Translations under genes and position numbers: made by a program
In this document: positions 1-7,542 of the stretch, one piece after another
Numbering within the stretch: the stretch's first letter is position 1
Layout of the letters: every line of letters starts with the position of its first letter
Notes under the pieces: generated by a model
The model's database searches: none
Told to the model about the DNA's origin: nothing
The model's input: the letters and a program-made list of their open reading frames with translations, nothing else
From: Streptomyces olivochromogenes
GTDB lineage: Bacteria > Actinomycetota > Actinomycetes > Streptomycetales > Streptomycetaceae
DNA length: 64,000 bases
Direction of reading: 5' to 3'
NCBI RefSeq assembly: GCF_001514115.1
Contig: NZ_KQ948473.1
Location: 1-64,000, forward strand

Positions 1-2
1 GG

Positions 3-152
3 GGCGACCGAGGGTTGGCAGAGGCGTGCGATGAACTCGTGGCCAACGTGCGGAAAGGGGTTGGCCAAGTCGTGACCGGGGTTGCCGGGGAGTTGCCCGA
101 CCGTTGCCCGCGCTTGGCCGAAGCCGTAGGCTCGGCGCATACCTCTGACTGA
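3..152 (+). CDS. C-terminal end of an unidentified protein, cut by the window edge
   Basis: An open frame runs from the window edge to a TGA at 150-152. It encodes about 49 residues containing GLAEACDELVANV and ending in GSAHTSD. Codon third positions are mostly G or C, as in a real gene. The alternating helix-like pattern could be the C-terminal helix of a larger enzyme such as a HipA-like kinase, but this is a guess; too little is present to name the family. Confidence 0.45.
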   Translation, partial: GDRGLAEACDELVANVRKGVGQVVTGVAGELPDRCPRLAEAVGSAHTSD

Positions 153-158
153 GTCAAC

Positions 159-198
159 TATCAGGTCCGAGCAACCGATATCAGGTCCGAGCGACCAA
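159..198. repeat. 20-bp tandem direct repeat, two copies
   Basis: Two adjacent copies of a 20-bp unit beginning TATCAGGTCCGAGC lie at 159-178 and 179-198, differing only near the end of the unit. They sit between the upstream stop codon and the MarR-GNAT gene, so they may be operator half-sites or simple slippage products. Confidence 0.6.
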
Positions 199-209
199 GG
201 CCGCTGAGC

Positions 210-237
210 CAGACCCGAACAGGCAGACCCGAACAGC
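210..237. repeat. 14-bp tandem direct repeat, two copies
   Basis: The unit CAGACCCGAACAGG occurs at 210-223 and again, with one change at its last base, at 224-237. It is the second set of direct repeats in the short leader of the MarR-GNAT gene, ending 23 bp before its start codon. Confidence 0.6.
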
Positions 238-260
238 CGGCGCCGACCATCCGGGGTTGA

Positions 261-1199
261 GTGATCATGACCGTCCAGGACTTCCGCTCCTTCAACCGCT
301 TCTACACGAACGTCATCGGCGCCCTCGACTACGGCCGCCACCTCTACGCCCCCTACACCCTCACCGAGTCCCGTGTGCTGTACGAGCTCGCCCACTCCCC
401 CCGCACCGACGCCGCCGACCTCCGCGGCGAACTGTCCCTGGACGCCGGTTACCTGAGCCGCATCCTGAACAAGTTCGAGCAGGACGGCCTGATCGAGCGG
501 ACGCCCTCGGAGCGGGACCCGCGGCGGCGGCGCATCACCCTCACGGCACAGGGCAGGGAGACGGCGGCCCTGCTGGACGAGCGCTCACGGGAATCGGTGG
601 GGGCGCTGCTGGCGACCGTGCCGGCCGACGACCACCCCCGGCTCGCCGAGGCGATGCGGACCGTACGCACGCTGCTCTCCTCCGGGCGTCCACCCCGCGG
701 CGAGGACGTCGTCCTGCGCGACCCCGGGCCCGGCGACCTCGGCTGGATCGTGCAGCGCAACGCCGCGCTGTACGCCGCCGAGTACGGCTGGAACGCCGAC
801 TACGAGGGCCTGGTCGCCCGGATCGTGGCGGACTTCGCCGAGGACCACGATCCGCACCTGGAGCGGGTGTGGATCGCCGAACTGGACGGCCGGCCGGTGG
901 GCTGCGTGATGTGCGTACGCGACGACGCGCCCGGGACCGCCCGCCTCCGGCTCCTCCTCGTCGAGCCGGACGCGCGCGGGCTGCGCATCGGCGACCGGCT
1001 GGTCGAGGCCGTCATCGACTTCGCGCGCGACGGTGGCTACCGGGACCTGGTCCTGTGGACCAACGACGTGCTCTCCGCCGCCCGCCGCATCTACCAGCGC
1101 CACGGTTTCGTCCTCGTCGCCGAGAAACCGCACCGCTCGTTCGGAGCGGACCTGACCGGCCAGGACTGGCGGTTGGATCTGCACCCCCCGCAGGAGTGA
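261..1199 (+). CDS. MarR-type regulator fused to a GNAT acetyltransferase
   Basis: A two-domain protein of 312 residues. Residues about 1-145 form a MarR winged helix (the region DAGYLSRILNKFEQDGLIER is the recognition helix and wing). Residues about 150-305 form a GNAT N-acetyltransferase with the acetyl-CoA loop RGLRIG. Fusions of this kind are common in actinobacteria; the acetyl-acceptor is unknown. GTG at 261 is used here and ATG at 267 is an alternative; neither has a strong ribosome-binding site. Two sets of direct repeats lie just upstream and could be its own operator. The family call is firm and the biological role open. Confidence 0.88.
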   Translation: MIMTVQDFRSFNRFYTNVIGALDYGRHLYAPYTLTESRVLYELAHSPRTDAADLRGELSLDAGYLSRILNKFEQDGLIERTPSERDPRRRRITLTAQGRETAALLDERSRESVGALLATVPADDHPRLAEAMRTVRTLLSSGRPPRGEDVVLRDPGPGDLGWIVQRNAALYAAEYGWNADYEGLVARIVADFAEDHDPHLERVWIAELDGRPVGCVMCVRDDAPGTARLRLLLVEPDARGLRIGDRLVEAVIDFARDGGYRDLVLWTNDVLSAARRIYQRHGFVLVAEKPHRSFGADLTGQDWRLDLHPPQE

Positions 1200-1326
1200 C
1201 CGGCCGGGCTCACACGGGTCGTTCCTGACGGTCCCGCAGGGAAAGGCTCGCCCCCCGCCGTGTCCGGATCCCGCATCAGAGGACCTCCCGGACCACCCAC
1301 CACCGATTTTCCTTTCGACTCTCCTT

Positions 1327-1356
1327 TTGACCAACAACGGCGGACATCGGTACGCG
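1327..1356 (+). promoter_or_regulatory. possible promoter of the sugar isomerase gene
   Basis: TTGACC at 1327-1332 is followed after 18 bp by TACGCG at 1351-1356, ten bases before the start codon. The -35 is good and the -10 poor, so this is tentative. Confidence 0.3.
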
Positions 1357-1366
1357 AGTAGGGTCC

Positions 1367-2173
1367 ATGCTCATGAAGCTGGCCTTCTCCACGCTCGGCG
1401 TGCCCGGGCTCCCCATCCCTGACGTCGTACGACTCGCCGCCGCGCACGGCTACCACGGGGTGGAGCTGCGCGCGCATCCCGAGGAGCCGGTGCACCCCGG
1501 GATCGGGGCGGCCGAGCGGGCCGAGGTGGTCGCCGAGTTCAAGGCGGGCGGCATCGAGATCCTGGGCGTGGCGGGCTACGCGCGGGTGGCGGCGCCGGGC
1601 GACGACGATACCGTCGTCGCCGAGATCAAGGAGCTCCTCGACCTCGCCCACGACCTGGGCGCCCCGTTCGTACGCGTCTTCCCGGGCGCGAGTTCCGAGC
1701 AGAGCGTCGAGGAGGCGGACGCGACGGCGGCTCGGCGGCTCGGCACGGCCGCGGAGTACGCCGCCGACCTGGGCGTACGGATCCTGCTGGAGACCCATGA
1801 CTCGCACCGCACCGGCGCGGACGCGATCAGGATCCTGGGCCTGGTCGGCCACCACCACGTGGGCTCGCTGTGGGACGTCATGCACACCTGGCTCGGCGGC
1901 GAGGAGCCGGCCCAGACCTACGCGGCCCTGTGCACCTACCTCGGCTACGTCCAGGTCAAGGACATCGCCTCCGCCGAGGACACCACCCCGCTCCCCCTCG
2001 GCGCGGGCGTCCTGCCGCTCGCCGACTGTGTGGAACTCCTCTCCCGGGAGGGCTGGGACGGCTGGCTGTGCTGGGAGTACGAGAAGCGGTGGTACGAGGG
2101 GGCCGCGCCGCTTCCTGAGCTGCTGGGACCGGGCCGGGAGCACCTCGGGCGCCTGCTGAACGACTCCGCCTAG
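1367..2173 (+). CDS. sugar phosphate isomerase/epimerase (AP endonuclease 2-like TIM barrel)
   Basis: 268 residues with the xylose isomerase-like TIM barrel layout: MKLAFSTLGVPGLPIPDVV at the N terminus, a metal-ligand region LLETHDSHRTG, then GSLWDVMHTWLGGE and VQVKDIASAED near the C terminus. These acidic and histidine residues are where this superfamily binds a divalent metal. It probably isomerises a sugar or polyol derivative, but the substrate cannot be told from sequence. GTAGGG before the ATG at 1367 is an acceptable ribosome-binding site; ATG 1373 is an alternative. The neighbours (MarR-GNAT, hemC) give no pathway clue. Confidence 0.85.
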   Translation: MLMKLAFSTLGVPGLPIPDVVRLAAAHGYHGVELRAHPEEPVHPGIGAAERAEVVAEFKAGGIEILGVAGYARVAAPGDDDTVVAEIKELLDLAHDLGAPFVRVFPGASSEQSVEEADATAARRLGTAAEYAADLGVRILLETHDSHRTGADAIRILGLVGHHHVGSLWDVMHTWLGGEEPAQTYAALCTYLGYVQVKDIASAEDTTPLPLGAGVLPLADCVELLSREGWDGWLCWEYEKRWYEGAAPLPELLGPGREHLGRLLNDSA

Positions 2174-2256
2174 GACCGGTTCCGGCGACGCGCGCACACG
2201 CCCGGACGGGTGTCCCACGGCTCGCCGCCCCTTGCCGACGGGCTATCGTGGAGCGC

Positions 2257-3192
2257 ATGTCGGCATCGGAACTGATCCGTATCGTCTCCCGCGACTCACC
2301 CATGGCCCTGGCCCAAGTGGAGCGCGTCCGGGCCGAGTTGGGCGCGCTCCATCCGCACATCCGCACCGAGGTCGTGCCCGTGAAGACGACCGGTGACAAG
2401 TGGATGGGCGACCTGGCCAAGGTCGAGGGGAAGGGCGCGTTCACCAAGGAGGTCGACGCGGCGCTGCTGGCCGGTGAGGCCGATCTCGCGGTGCACTGCG
2501 TGAAGGACATCCCCGCGGACCGTCCCCTCCCGGCGGGGACGATGTTCGCCGCGTTCCTGGCGCGGGACGACATCCGGGACGCCCTCGTGCACCCGGACGG
2601 GCTCACGCTGGACGAGCTGCCGCAGGGGACGCGGATCGGCACCTCGTCGGTACGGCGGGGCGCTCAGCTGGCCGCCTCGCACCCGCACTTGGAGTGTGTG
2701 CCGTTCCGGGGGAACGCCAACCGGCGGCTGGAGAAGCTGGCGGCGGGTGAGGCGGACGCGCTGCTGCTGGCGGTGGCGGGGCTGGAGCGGATCGGCCGGG
2801 CGGACGTGATCACGGAGATCCTGTCGACCGAGACGATGATGCCGCCGATCGGGGCGGGCATCCTGGCCCTCCAGTGCCGTGAGGGCGACACCGACGTGAT
2901 CGAGACGATCAGCGACCTCGGCGACCCGAACACGCACCGCGAGGCCACGGCGGAGCGGATGTTCCTGCACGTCCTCCAGGGCCACTGCAACTCACCGATC
3001 GCCGGTTTCGCGAAGGCCCACCGCGGTGGCGAACTCTCCCTGCGTGCCTGCGTGTTCACCCCGGACGGCAAGACCGTACTGAACGCCCACGAGTGGGCGG
3101 GCCGTCTCGACGCCGCGACGCTCGGCACGTCGGTCGCCGTCGCCCTGTTGCGCCAGGGCGCCCGCGAACTGATCGACGACATCCCCCACTGA
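2257..3192 (+). CDS. hemC: hydroxymethylbilane synthase (porphobilinogen deaminase)
   Basis: 311 residues. The enzyme condenses four porphobilinogens to hydroxymethylbilane for haem, sirohaem and cobalamin. Family landmarks are visible: IRIVSRDSPMALAQ at the N terminus, DLAVHCVKDIPADRP, the arginine-rich GTSSVRRGAQL and FRGNANRRLEKL, and Cys244 in LQGHCNSPIAGF as expected dipyrromethane attachment site. The context GHCNSP differs from the more usual GGCQVP. The gene stands alone with no hemA, hemB or hemD nearby, so it may be a paralogue of the main hemC. ATG 2257 has GGAG five bases upstream; GTG 2248 is an alternative start. Confidence 0.88.
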   Translation: MSASELIRIVSRDSPMALAQVERVRAELGALHPHIRTEVVPVKTTGDKWMGDLAKVEGKGAFTKEVDAALLAGEADLAVHCVKDIPADRPLPAGTMFAAFLARDDIRDALVHPDGLTLDELPQGTRIGTSSVRRGAQLAASHPHLECVPFRGNANRRLEKLAAGEADALLLAVAGLERIGRADVITEILSTETMMPPIGAGILALQCREGDTDVIETISDLGDPNTHREATAERMFLHVLQGHCNSPIAGFAKAHRGGELSLRACVFTPDGKTVLNAHEWAGRLDAATLGTSVAVALLRQGARELIDDIPH

Positions 3193-3218
3193 TCACCCCC
3201 CGCCGATCACCTCACTGA

Positions 3219-4460
3219 TCACCGCAGCGACCCGGCCCAGGCGGCGAAGGTCTCGTGGAAGGCGGGGAACGTCTTCCGTACGCAGCCGGGGTCGTCGAAG
3301 GAGACGCCGCCCGGCGCGCGGAGTCCGGTCACCGCGAAGGACATGACGATGCGGTGGTCACCGTACGTCTTGATCTCCGCGCCCGGCACGGGCTGCGCAC
3401 CGGGGTGGATCTCGATCCAGTCGGCCCCGGTCTCCACCCGTACGCCCAGCCGCCGGAGGTTCTCCGCGCAGGCGTCCAGGCGGTCGCACTCCTTCACGCG
3501 TGTGTTGGCGACGTCCTCGATGCGGACCGGGCCCGAGGCGAAGGGCGCGATCGCGGCCAGCGTCGGCATGGTGTCGGAGATGTCCCGCATGTTGACCGTG
3601 AGGCCGCGCAGTTCGCCGGTGCCCGCGACCGTCGTCCCGCCGGAGCCGATCTCCACCCGCGCCCCCATCCGCCGCAGTACGTCGACGAAGCCCAGGTCGC
3701 CCTGGAGCGCGCCGGTGCCCAGGCCGGGGACCGTCACCTCGTGGCCGGTCAGGGCGGCCGCGGCGAAGAAGTAGCTCGCGGTAGAGGCGTCGGGCTCGAT
3801 GGCGTAGGTGCCGGCGCGGTAGCCGCCGGGCGAGACCACGAACACCTCTCCCTCCCGGCGCACGGACGCGCCGAACGTCCGCATCATCGCGAGCGTGATC
3901 TCGACGTACGGCGCCGAGACCAGGTCCGTGACGGTGATGCGCAGGCCCTTGCGGGTCAGCGGGCCGAGCAGCAGGAGGGCGGTCAGGTACTGGGAGGACT
4001 GGCCCGCGTCGAGCGTCACGTCACCGCCCTCCACCCCGGCCGCCGCGATCCGCAGCGGATGGTGGCCCTCCGCCTCGTCGTGCCGCAGGTCGACGCCGAG
4101 GTCGCGCAGGGCGCGGGTGAGCGGGAGCAGTGGGCGGCGGCGCATCTGCGGGGAGGCGTCGAAGCGGTAGGTGCCGTGCCCGGCGGCGGCGAGGGTCGGC
4201 AGGAAGCGGGCGGTGGTCGCGCCGTCGCGGCAGTACACGTCGGCGTCGGTGGCCGCCGGGCCCTGGGGGCGGCCGTCGATCTGCCAGGCGTGCGGGGTGC
4301 GGCCGACGCGGTAGCCGAGCCGTGTGAGGCCCTCCGCGAAACCTTCCGTGTCGTCCGACCGGAGCGGCCGTACGAGGGTCGTGACCCCGTCGGCCGCCGC
4401 CGCGAGGAAGAGCGCACGCGCGGTGATGGACTTGGAACCGGGGATGTCGACGACGGCCAT
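3219..4460 (-). CDS. aroA: 3-phosphoshikimate 1-carboxyvinyltransferase (EPSP synthase)
   Basis: 413 residues. EPSP synthase joins shikimate 3-phosphate and phosphoenolpyruvate in the chorismate pathway. Signatures: DIPGSKSITARALFLAAA at the N terminus, SSQYLTALLLLGPL, DASTASYFFAAAALTG, DISDTMPTLAAIAPFA, VKECDRLDACAENLRRLG and YGDHRIVMSFAVTGLR near the C terminus. The start at 4460 (ATG preceded by GAGGAC) puts the PGSKS loop close to the N terminus as in the family; a longer reading to 4571 has no such support. It converges with hemC, 26 bp apart. No other aro genes are close, so it may be a second copy. Confidence 0.9.
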   Translation of the reverse strand: MAVVDIPGSKSITARALFLAAAADGVTTLVRPLRSDDTEGFAEGLTRLGYRVGRTPHAWQIDGRPQGPAATDADVYCRDGATTARFLPTLAAAGHGTYRFDASPQMRRRPLLPLTRALRDLGVDLRHDEAEGHHPLRIAAAGVEGGDVTLDAGQSSQYLTALLLLGPLTRKGLRITVTDLVSAPYVEITLAMMRTFGASVRREGEVFVVSPGGYRAGTYAIEPDASTASYFFAAAALTGHEVTVPGLGTGALQGDLGFVDVLRRMGARVEIGSGGTTVAGTGELRGLTVNMRDISDTMPTLAAIAPFASGPVRIEDVANTRVKECDRLDACAENLRRLGVRVETGADWIEIHPGAQPVPGAEIKTYGDHRIVMSFAVTGLRAPGGVSFDDPGCVRKTFPAFHETFAAWAGSLR

Positions 4461-4638
4461 GTCCTCATGCTGGCTCCCCGACCCGCTCCGGCGCGGGAAC
4501 GTCCGCCAAATGGACCTGTCTGCGCGAGCCTGATGTCGCACCGTCCCGCCCATTCGCCCCACCTGCACCAATTCCCCGAACCGGCGGAAACCGGGGAACC
4601 CCGACCCGCACCGGTTCGTCCAATCCGCATACTGCCGG

Positions 4639-4792
4639 ATGAGTCTCCGCAGAGCGGTGTCGGCCTCGCTGCTGGCTGCGAACGCTGACCACCCTCTCCG
4701 CCGCCTGCGGCCGGCAGCACGCCGTCACCGGCGCGCCCCCCTCCAACTGCGCCGGTGACGGCCCCTCCCCGGGATACTGTGCACACCCTTGA
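4639..4792 (+). pseudogene. possible frameshifted small lipoprotein gene
   Basis: From ATG 4639 one frame begins MSLRRAVSASLLAA, a typical start of an export signal. It then runs into arginine-rich nonsense. A second frame continues naturally as LTTLSAACGRQHAVTGAPP, containing a lipobox-like Leu-Ser-Ala-Ala-Cys, and ends GYCAHP at a TGA (4790-4792). Joining the two frames near 4678-4688 would give an ordinary lipoprotein of about 50 residues. A single-base indel is therefore suspected; chance cannot be excluded because of the small size. Confidence 0.35.
4721..4762. repeat. 14-bp perfect inverted repeat (hairpin)
   Basis: GCCGTCACCGGCGC at 4721-4734 is the exact reverse complement of 4749-4762, with a 14-base loop. 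There is no T-run after it on either strand, so it is not a classical terminator. It lies inside the suspected micro-lipoprotein remnant. Confidence 0.65.
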
Positions 4793-4817
4793 CTGGAAGA
4801 AACTTCCCGGATATTCG
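4789..4817 (+). promoter_or_regulatory. probable promoter of the GH3 hexosaminidase gene
   Basis: TTGACT at 4789-4794 and TATTCG at 4812-4817 are separated by exactly 17 bp, a good vegetative-type promoter for Streptomyces. The gene starts at 4857 with a strong GGGAGGAG ribosome-binding site. Confidence 0.55.
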
Positions 4818-4835
4818 TGACTCCTCGGAAGTTTC
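4799..4835. promoter_or_regulatory. inverted repeat overlapping the GH3 promoter (possible operator)
   Basis: GAAACTTCC at 4799-4807 is exactly repeated in inverse as GGAAGTTTC at 4827-4835. The arms bracket the -10 element and the likely transcription start. This is where a repressor would act; it does not resemble the DasR site. Confidence 0.45.
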
Positions 4836-4856
4836 CTTCATGAGGGAGGAGCGCAC

Positions 4857-6680
4857 GTGGGGCCATCGAGATCTGCCAGACCGTCCAGACGTACCGTTCT
4901 CGCCGCCACCGCCGGGACCACCGCGGCCCTGACCTTGAGCACCACCTCCGTCCGGGCGGCCGAGGACCGGCCTGATGAATCGTCGCTCCGGGCGCTCGTC
5001 TCCCGTATGACGCTGGAGGAGAAGGTCGGCCAGCTCTTCGTGATGCGGGTGTACGGGCACTCGGCCACCGCGCCCGACCAGGCCGACATCGACACCAACC
5101 TCGAGGAGCTCGGCGTCAGGACGGCCGCCGAGCTGATCGCCAGGTACCGCGTCGGCGGGATCATCTACTTCACCTGGGCGCACAACACCCGTGACCCGCA
5201 CCAGATCGCCGCCCTCTCGAACGGCATCCAGAAGGTGTCCCTCGACCAGCCGCGCGGGCTGCCCGTCCTCATCTCCACCGACCAGGAGTACGGAGCGGTG
5301 GCCCGGGTGGGCAAGCCCGCGACGCTGTTCCCGGGCGCGATGGCGCTGGGCGCGGGCGGCTCGCGGGAGGACGCCCGTACGGTGGGGCGCCTCGGCGGCG
5401 CCGAACTGCGCGCCCTCGGCATCCGACAGGACTACTCCCCGGTCGCCGACGTGAACGTCAACCCGGCCAACCCGGTCATCGGCGTACGCTCCTTCGGCGC
5501 CGATCCGGACGCCGTGGCCGGGCTGGTGACGGCCGAGGTGAAGGGCTATCAGAGCGCCGGGGTCGCGGCCACGGCGAAGCACTTCCCGGGGCACGGGGAC
5601 ACCGCCGTCGACAGCCACTTCGGCTTCCCCGTCATCACGCACAGCCGCGAGCTGTGGTCGTCCCTCGACGCCGTGCCCTTCCGGGCCGCCGTCCGTGCCG
5701 GCATCGACTCGGTCATGACCGCCCACATCATGGTCCCGGCTCTCGACCCGTCCGGGGACCCCGCGACGCTCTCCCACCCGATCCTCACCGGCATCCTGCG
5801 CGAGGAACTCGGCTACGACGGGCTCGTGGTGACCGACTCGCTCGGCATGGAGGGCGTCCGGACGAAGTACGGCGACGACCGCGTCCCCGTACTGGCACTG
5901 AAGGCCGGTGTCGACCAGCTCCTCAACCCGCCGTCCATCCACGTGGCCTGGAACGCGGTCCTGAACGCCGTGCACGGCGGCGAGCTCACCGAGGCCCGCC
6001 TCGACGAGTCCGTCCTGCGCGTCCTGCGCCTCAAGGCCAAACTGGGCCTGCTGGAGAACCCGTACGTCAGCGACTCCGGCGTCGACCACACGGTCGGCAC
6101 CGCCGCGCACCGCAGGGCGGCCGACCGGATCGCCGAGCGCACGACGACACTGCTGGTCAACGAGGAGCGCCTGCTCCCGCTCTCGCGCCGGAGCACCCCG
6201 CGCGTCCTCGTCGTCGGCGCCGATCCCGCCTCGCCGTCCGGTACCGACGGACCGCCCACGACCGTCCTCGCGACCGCCCTCACCGAGCTGGGTTTCACGG
6301 CGACGGCACTGTCCACCGGAACGGCGCCCTCCGCGGCGGGCATCGACAACGCGGTGGCGGCGGCCGGGGGTGTGGACGCGGTCGTCGTCGGCACGTACAA
6401 CGTGACGGCGACCGGGTCGCAGAAGACCCTCGTCGAGCGGCTCGTGGCCACCGGCGTCCCGGTGGTCGCGATCGCGATCCGCAACCCGTACGACGTGGCT
6501 CAACTCCCTGACGTGCGTGCTTACTTGGCGACCTACTCCTGGACGGACGTCGAACTGCGCGCCGCCGCCCGAGTGATCGCGGGCAGCGCGAGGCCCCGCG
6601 GGAAACTGCCGGTGGAGGTGGAGCGGGCGGACGACCCGACGAAGGTGCTGTATCCGATCGGGTACGGATTGACGTACTAG
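4857..6680 (+). CDS. secreted glycoside hydrolase family 3 protein (beta-N-acetylhexosaminidase type)
   Basis: 607 residues beginning with a twin-arginine signal (SRRTVLAATAGTTAAL), so exported folded by Tat. The GH3 TIM barrel follows; the NagZ-type motif KHFPGHGDTAVDSH sits near residues 241-254, with the aspartate/histidine dyad used by beta-N-acetylglucosaminidases. TDSLGMEGV carries the expected nucleophile Asp. A C-terminal alpha/beta sandwich domain extends to the end. It probably releases N-acetylglucosamine from cell-wall or chitin fragments outside the cell. GTG 4857 is chosen for the GGGAGGAG six bases upstream. A promoter and possible operator precede it. Confidence 0.9.
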   Translation: MGPSRSARPSRRTVLAATAGTTAALTLSTTSVRAAEDRPDESSLRALVSRMTLEEKVGQLFVMRVYGHSATAPDQADIDTNLEELGVRTAAELIARYRVGGIIYFTWAHNTRDPHQIAALSNGIQKVSLDQPRGLPVLISTDQEYGAVARVGKPATLFPGAMALGAGGSREDARTVGRLGGAELRALGIRQDYSPVADVNVNPANPVIGVRSFGADPDAVAGLVTAEVKGYQSAGVAATAKHFPGHGDTAVDSHFGFPVITHSRELWSSLDAVPFRAAVRAGIDSVMTAHIMVPALDPSGDPATLSHPILTGILREELGYDGLVVTDSLGMEGVRTKYGDDRVPVLALKAGVDQLLNPPSIHVAWNAVLNAVHGGELTEARLDESVLRVLRLKAKLGLLENPYVSDSGVDHTVGTAAHRRAADRIAERTTTLLVNEERLLPLSRRSTPRVLVVGADPASPSGTDGPPTTVLATALTELGFTATALSTGTAPSAAGIDNAVAAAGGVDAVVVGTYNVTATGSQKTLVERLVATGVPVVAIAIRNPYDVAQLPDVRAYLATYSWTDVELRAAARVIAGSARPRGKLPVEVERADDPTKVLYPIGYGLTY

Positions 6681-6839
6681 GTCCGGTATGGGCCGACGTA
6701 TCACCCCGGGTGGGGATTGACGTACAGGCCCTACGCCGCACACCCGGCGCACTACCCCCAAAGGACGCAAAGCACCCCGGATGTCTGGCGTGTGCCCGTC
6801 GCGACGGGTCACGCTGGGCGGGGGTATCGGGGGGAAGCC

Positions 6840-7472
6840 ATGCGAGCCAGCTCGTCGGGTCGGCGTTGCGTCGGGGTGGTGTGCGCGCTGCTGCTGGTCC
6901 TCGCCGCGCTCGCGGGGTGCGACCGCTGGTCGGGCTCGGGGAGCGCCGAGCCCGGCGCGGGGACGACGTCGACGCAGCCCTCGGGCTACGGGGCGGTGTT
7001 CCTCGCGGTCGACGAGTGCAGTTCCTTCGGGACGACCAGCTTCACCGAGGTGCCCTGCAGCAGCGAACGGGCCGCCGCGCGGGTGATCGCCCGTTACGAC
7101 GGCAAGGTGGCCGACGGGCCGCTGTGCCCCGCGACCACGGACTTCGTGCTGCACATCAGCGAGACCCGGCCCGCCTCCGACGAGAACGGCGACGGGGTCG
7201 TCCCCCAGGGTTACGCCTGCATGCGCAAGCTGGAGGCCCCGCACCCCGGCGATCCGGGCGGGGGCGGCGGGCCCCGCACCATCGTCGGCGACTGCGTCTA
7301 CAGCTCCGGTGACGGGCAGGTGCGGGAGACCGCGTGCGACGGCAAGGGCAAGAAGCCCCCGGACTACAAGGTGACGTCGGCGGTCGTCGACCGCGCCGAG
7401 TGCCCGTCGGCCACGGCCCTCTACGTCCAACTGGGCGGCGGCAGACCGGTGGGCTGCGCCCGCCCCGTGTAG
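6840..7472 (+). CDS. hypothetical lipoprotein
   Basis: 210 residues. The start at ATG 6840 follows GGGGGAAG and gives a clean lipoprotein signal: arginines, a hydrophobic stretch VVCALLLVLAALAG and lipobox Cys (LAGC). The mature part has several further cysteines in pairs (for example near DECSSF, VPCSSE, LCPATT, DCVYSS, ETACDG, ECPSAT), suggesting disulphide-bonded repeats. It matches the general pattern of actinobacterial secreted proteins with two similar halves, but I do not recognise a named domain. It converges with the peptidase gene downstream. Confidence 0.7.
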   Translation: MRASSSGRRCVGVVCALLLVLAALAGCDRWSGSGSAEPGAGTTSTQPSGYGAVFLAVDECSSFGTTSFTEVPCSSERAAARVIARYDGKVADGPLCPATTDFVLHISETRPASDENGDGVVPQGYACMRKLEAPHPGDPGGGGGPRTIVGDCVYSSGDGQVRETACDGKGKKPPDYKVTSAVVDRAECPSATALYVQLGGGRPVGCARPV

Positions 7473-7485
7473 CCGAGGGGCGGAC

Positions 7486-7542
7486 GCAGCCGGTGAACCA
7501 GGTTGCAACCGGTGAACCGGGTTGCAGCCGGTGAACCGGGTT
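7486..7542. repeat. three tandem 19-bp repeats between convergent genes
   Basis: Units at 7486-7504, 7505-7523 and 7524-7542 follow the pattern GCARCCGGTGAACCRGGTT. They fill almost the whole 68-bp gap between the lipoprotein stop (7472) and the peptidase stop (7541-7543). Each unit carries ACCGGT and AACC.GGTT-like symmetry. Confidence 0.85.

Larger units (their letters stand above)
4461..4856. other. 396-bp divergent intergenic region between aroA and the GH3 gene
   Basis: This stretch holds the start of aroA on the minus strand, a probable frameshifted micro-lipoprotein remnant at 4639-4792, a 14-bp perfect inverted repeat at 4721-4762, and a promoter with an overlapping inverted repeat in front of the GH3 gene. 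No intact gene is apparent. Confidence 0.7.

Noticed and set aside
4799..4835. DasR site in the GH3 promoter
   Set aside because: The inverted arms GAAACTTCC do not match TGGTCTAGACCA.
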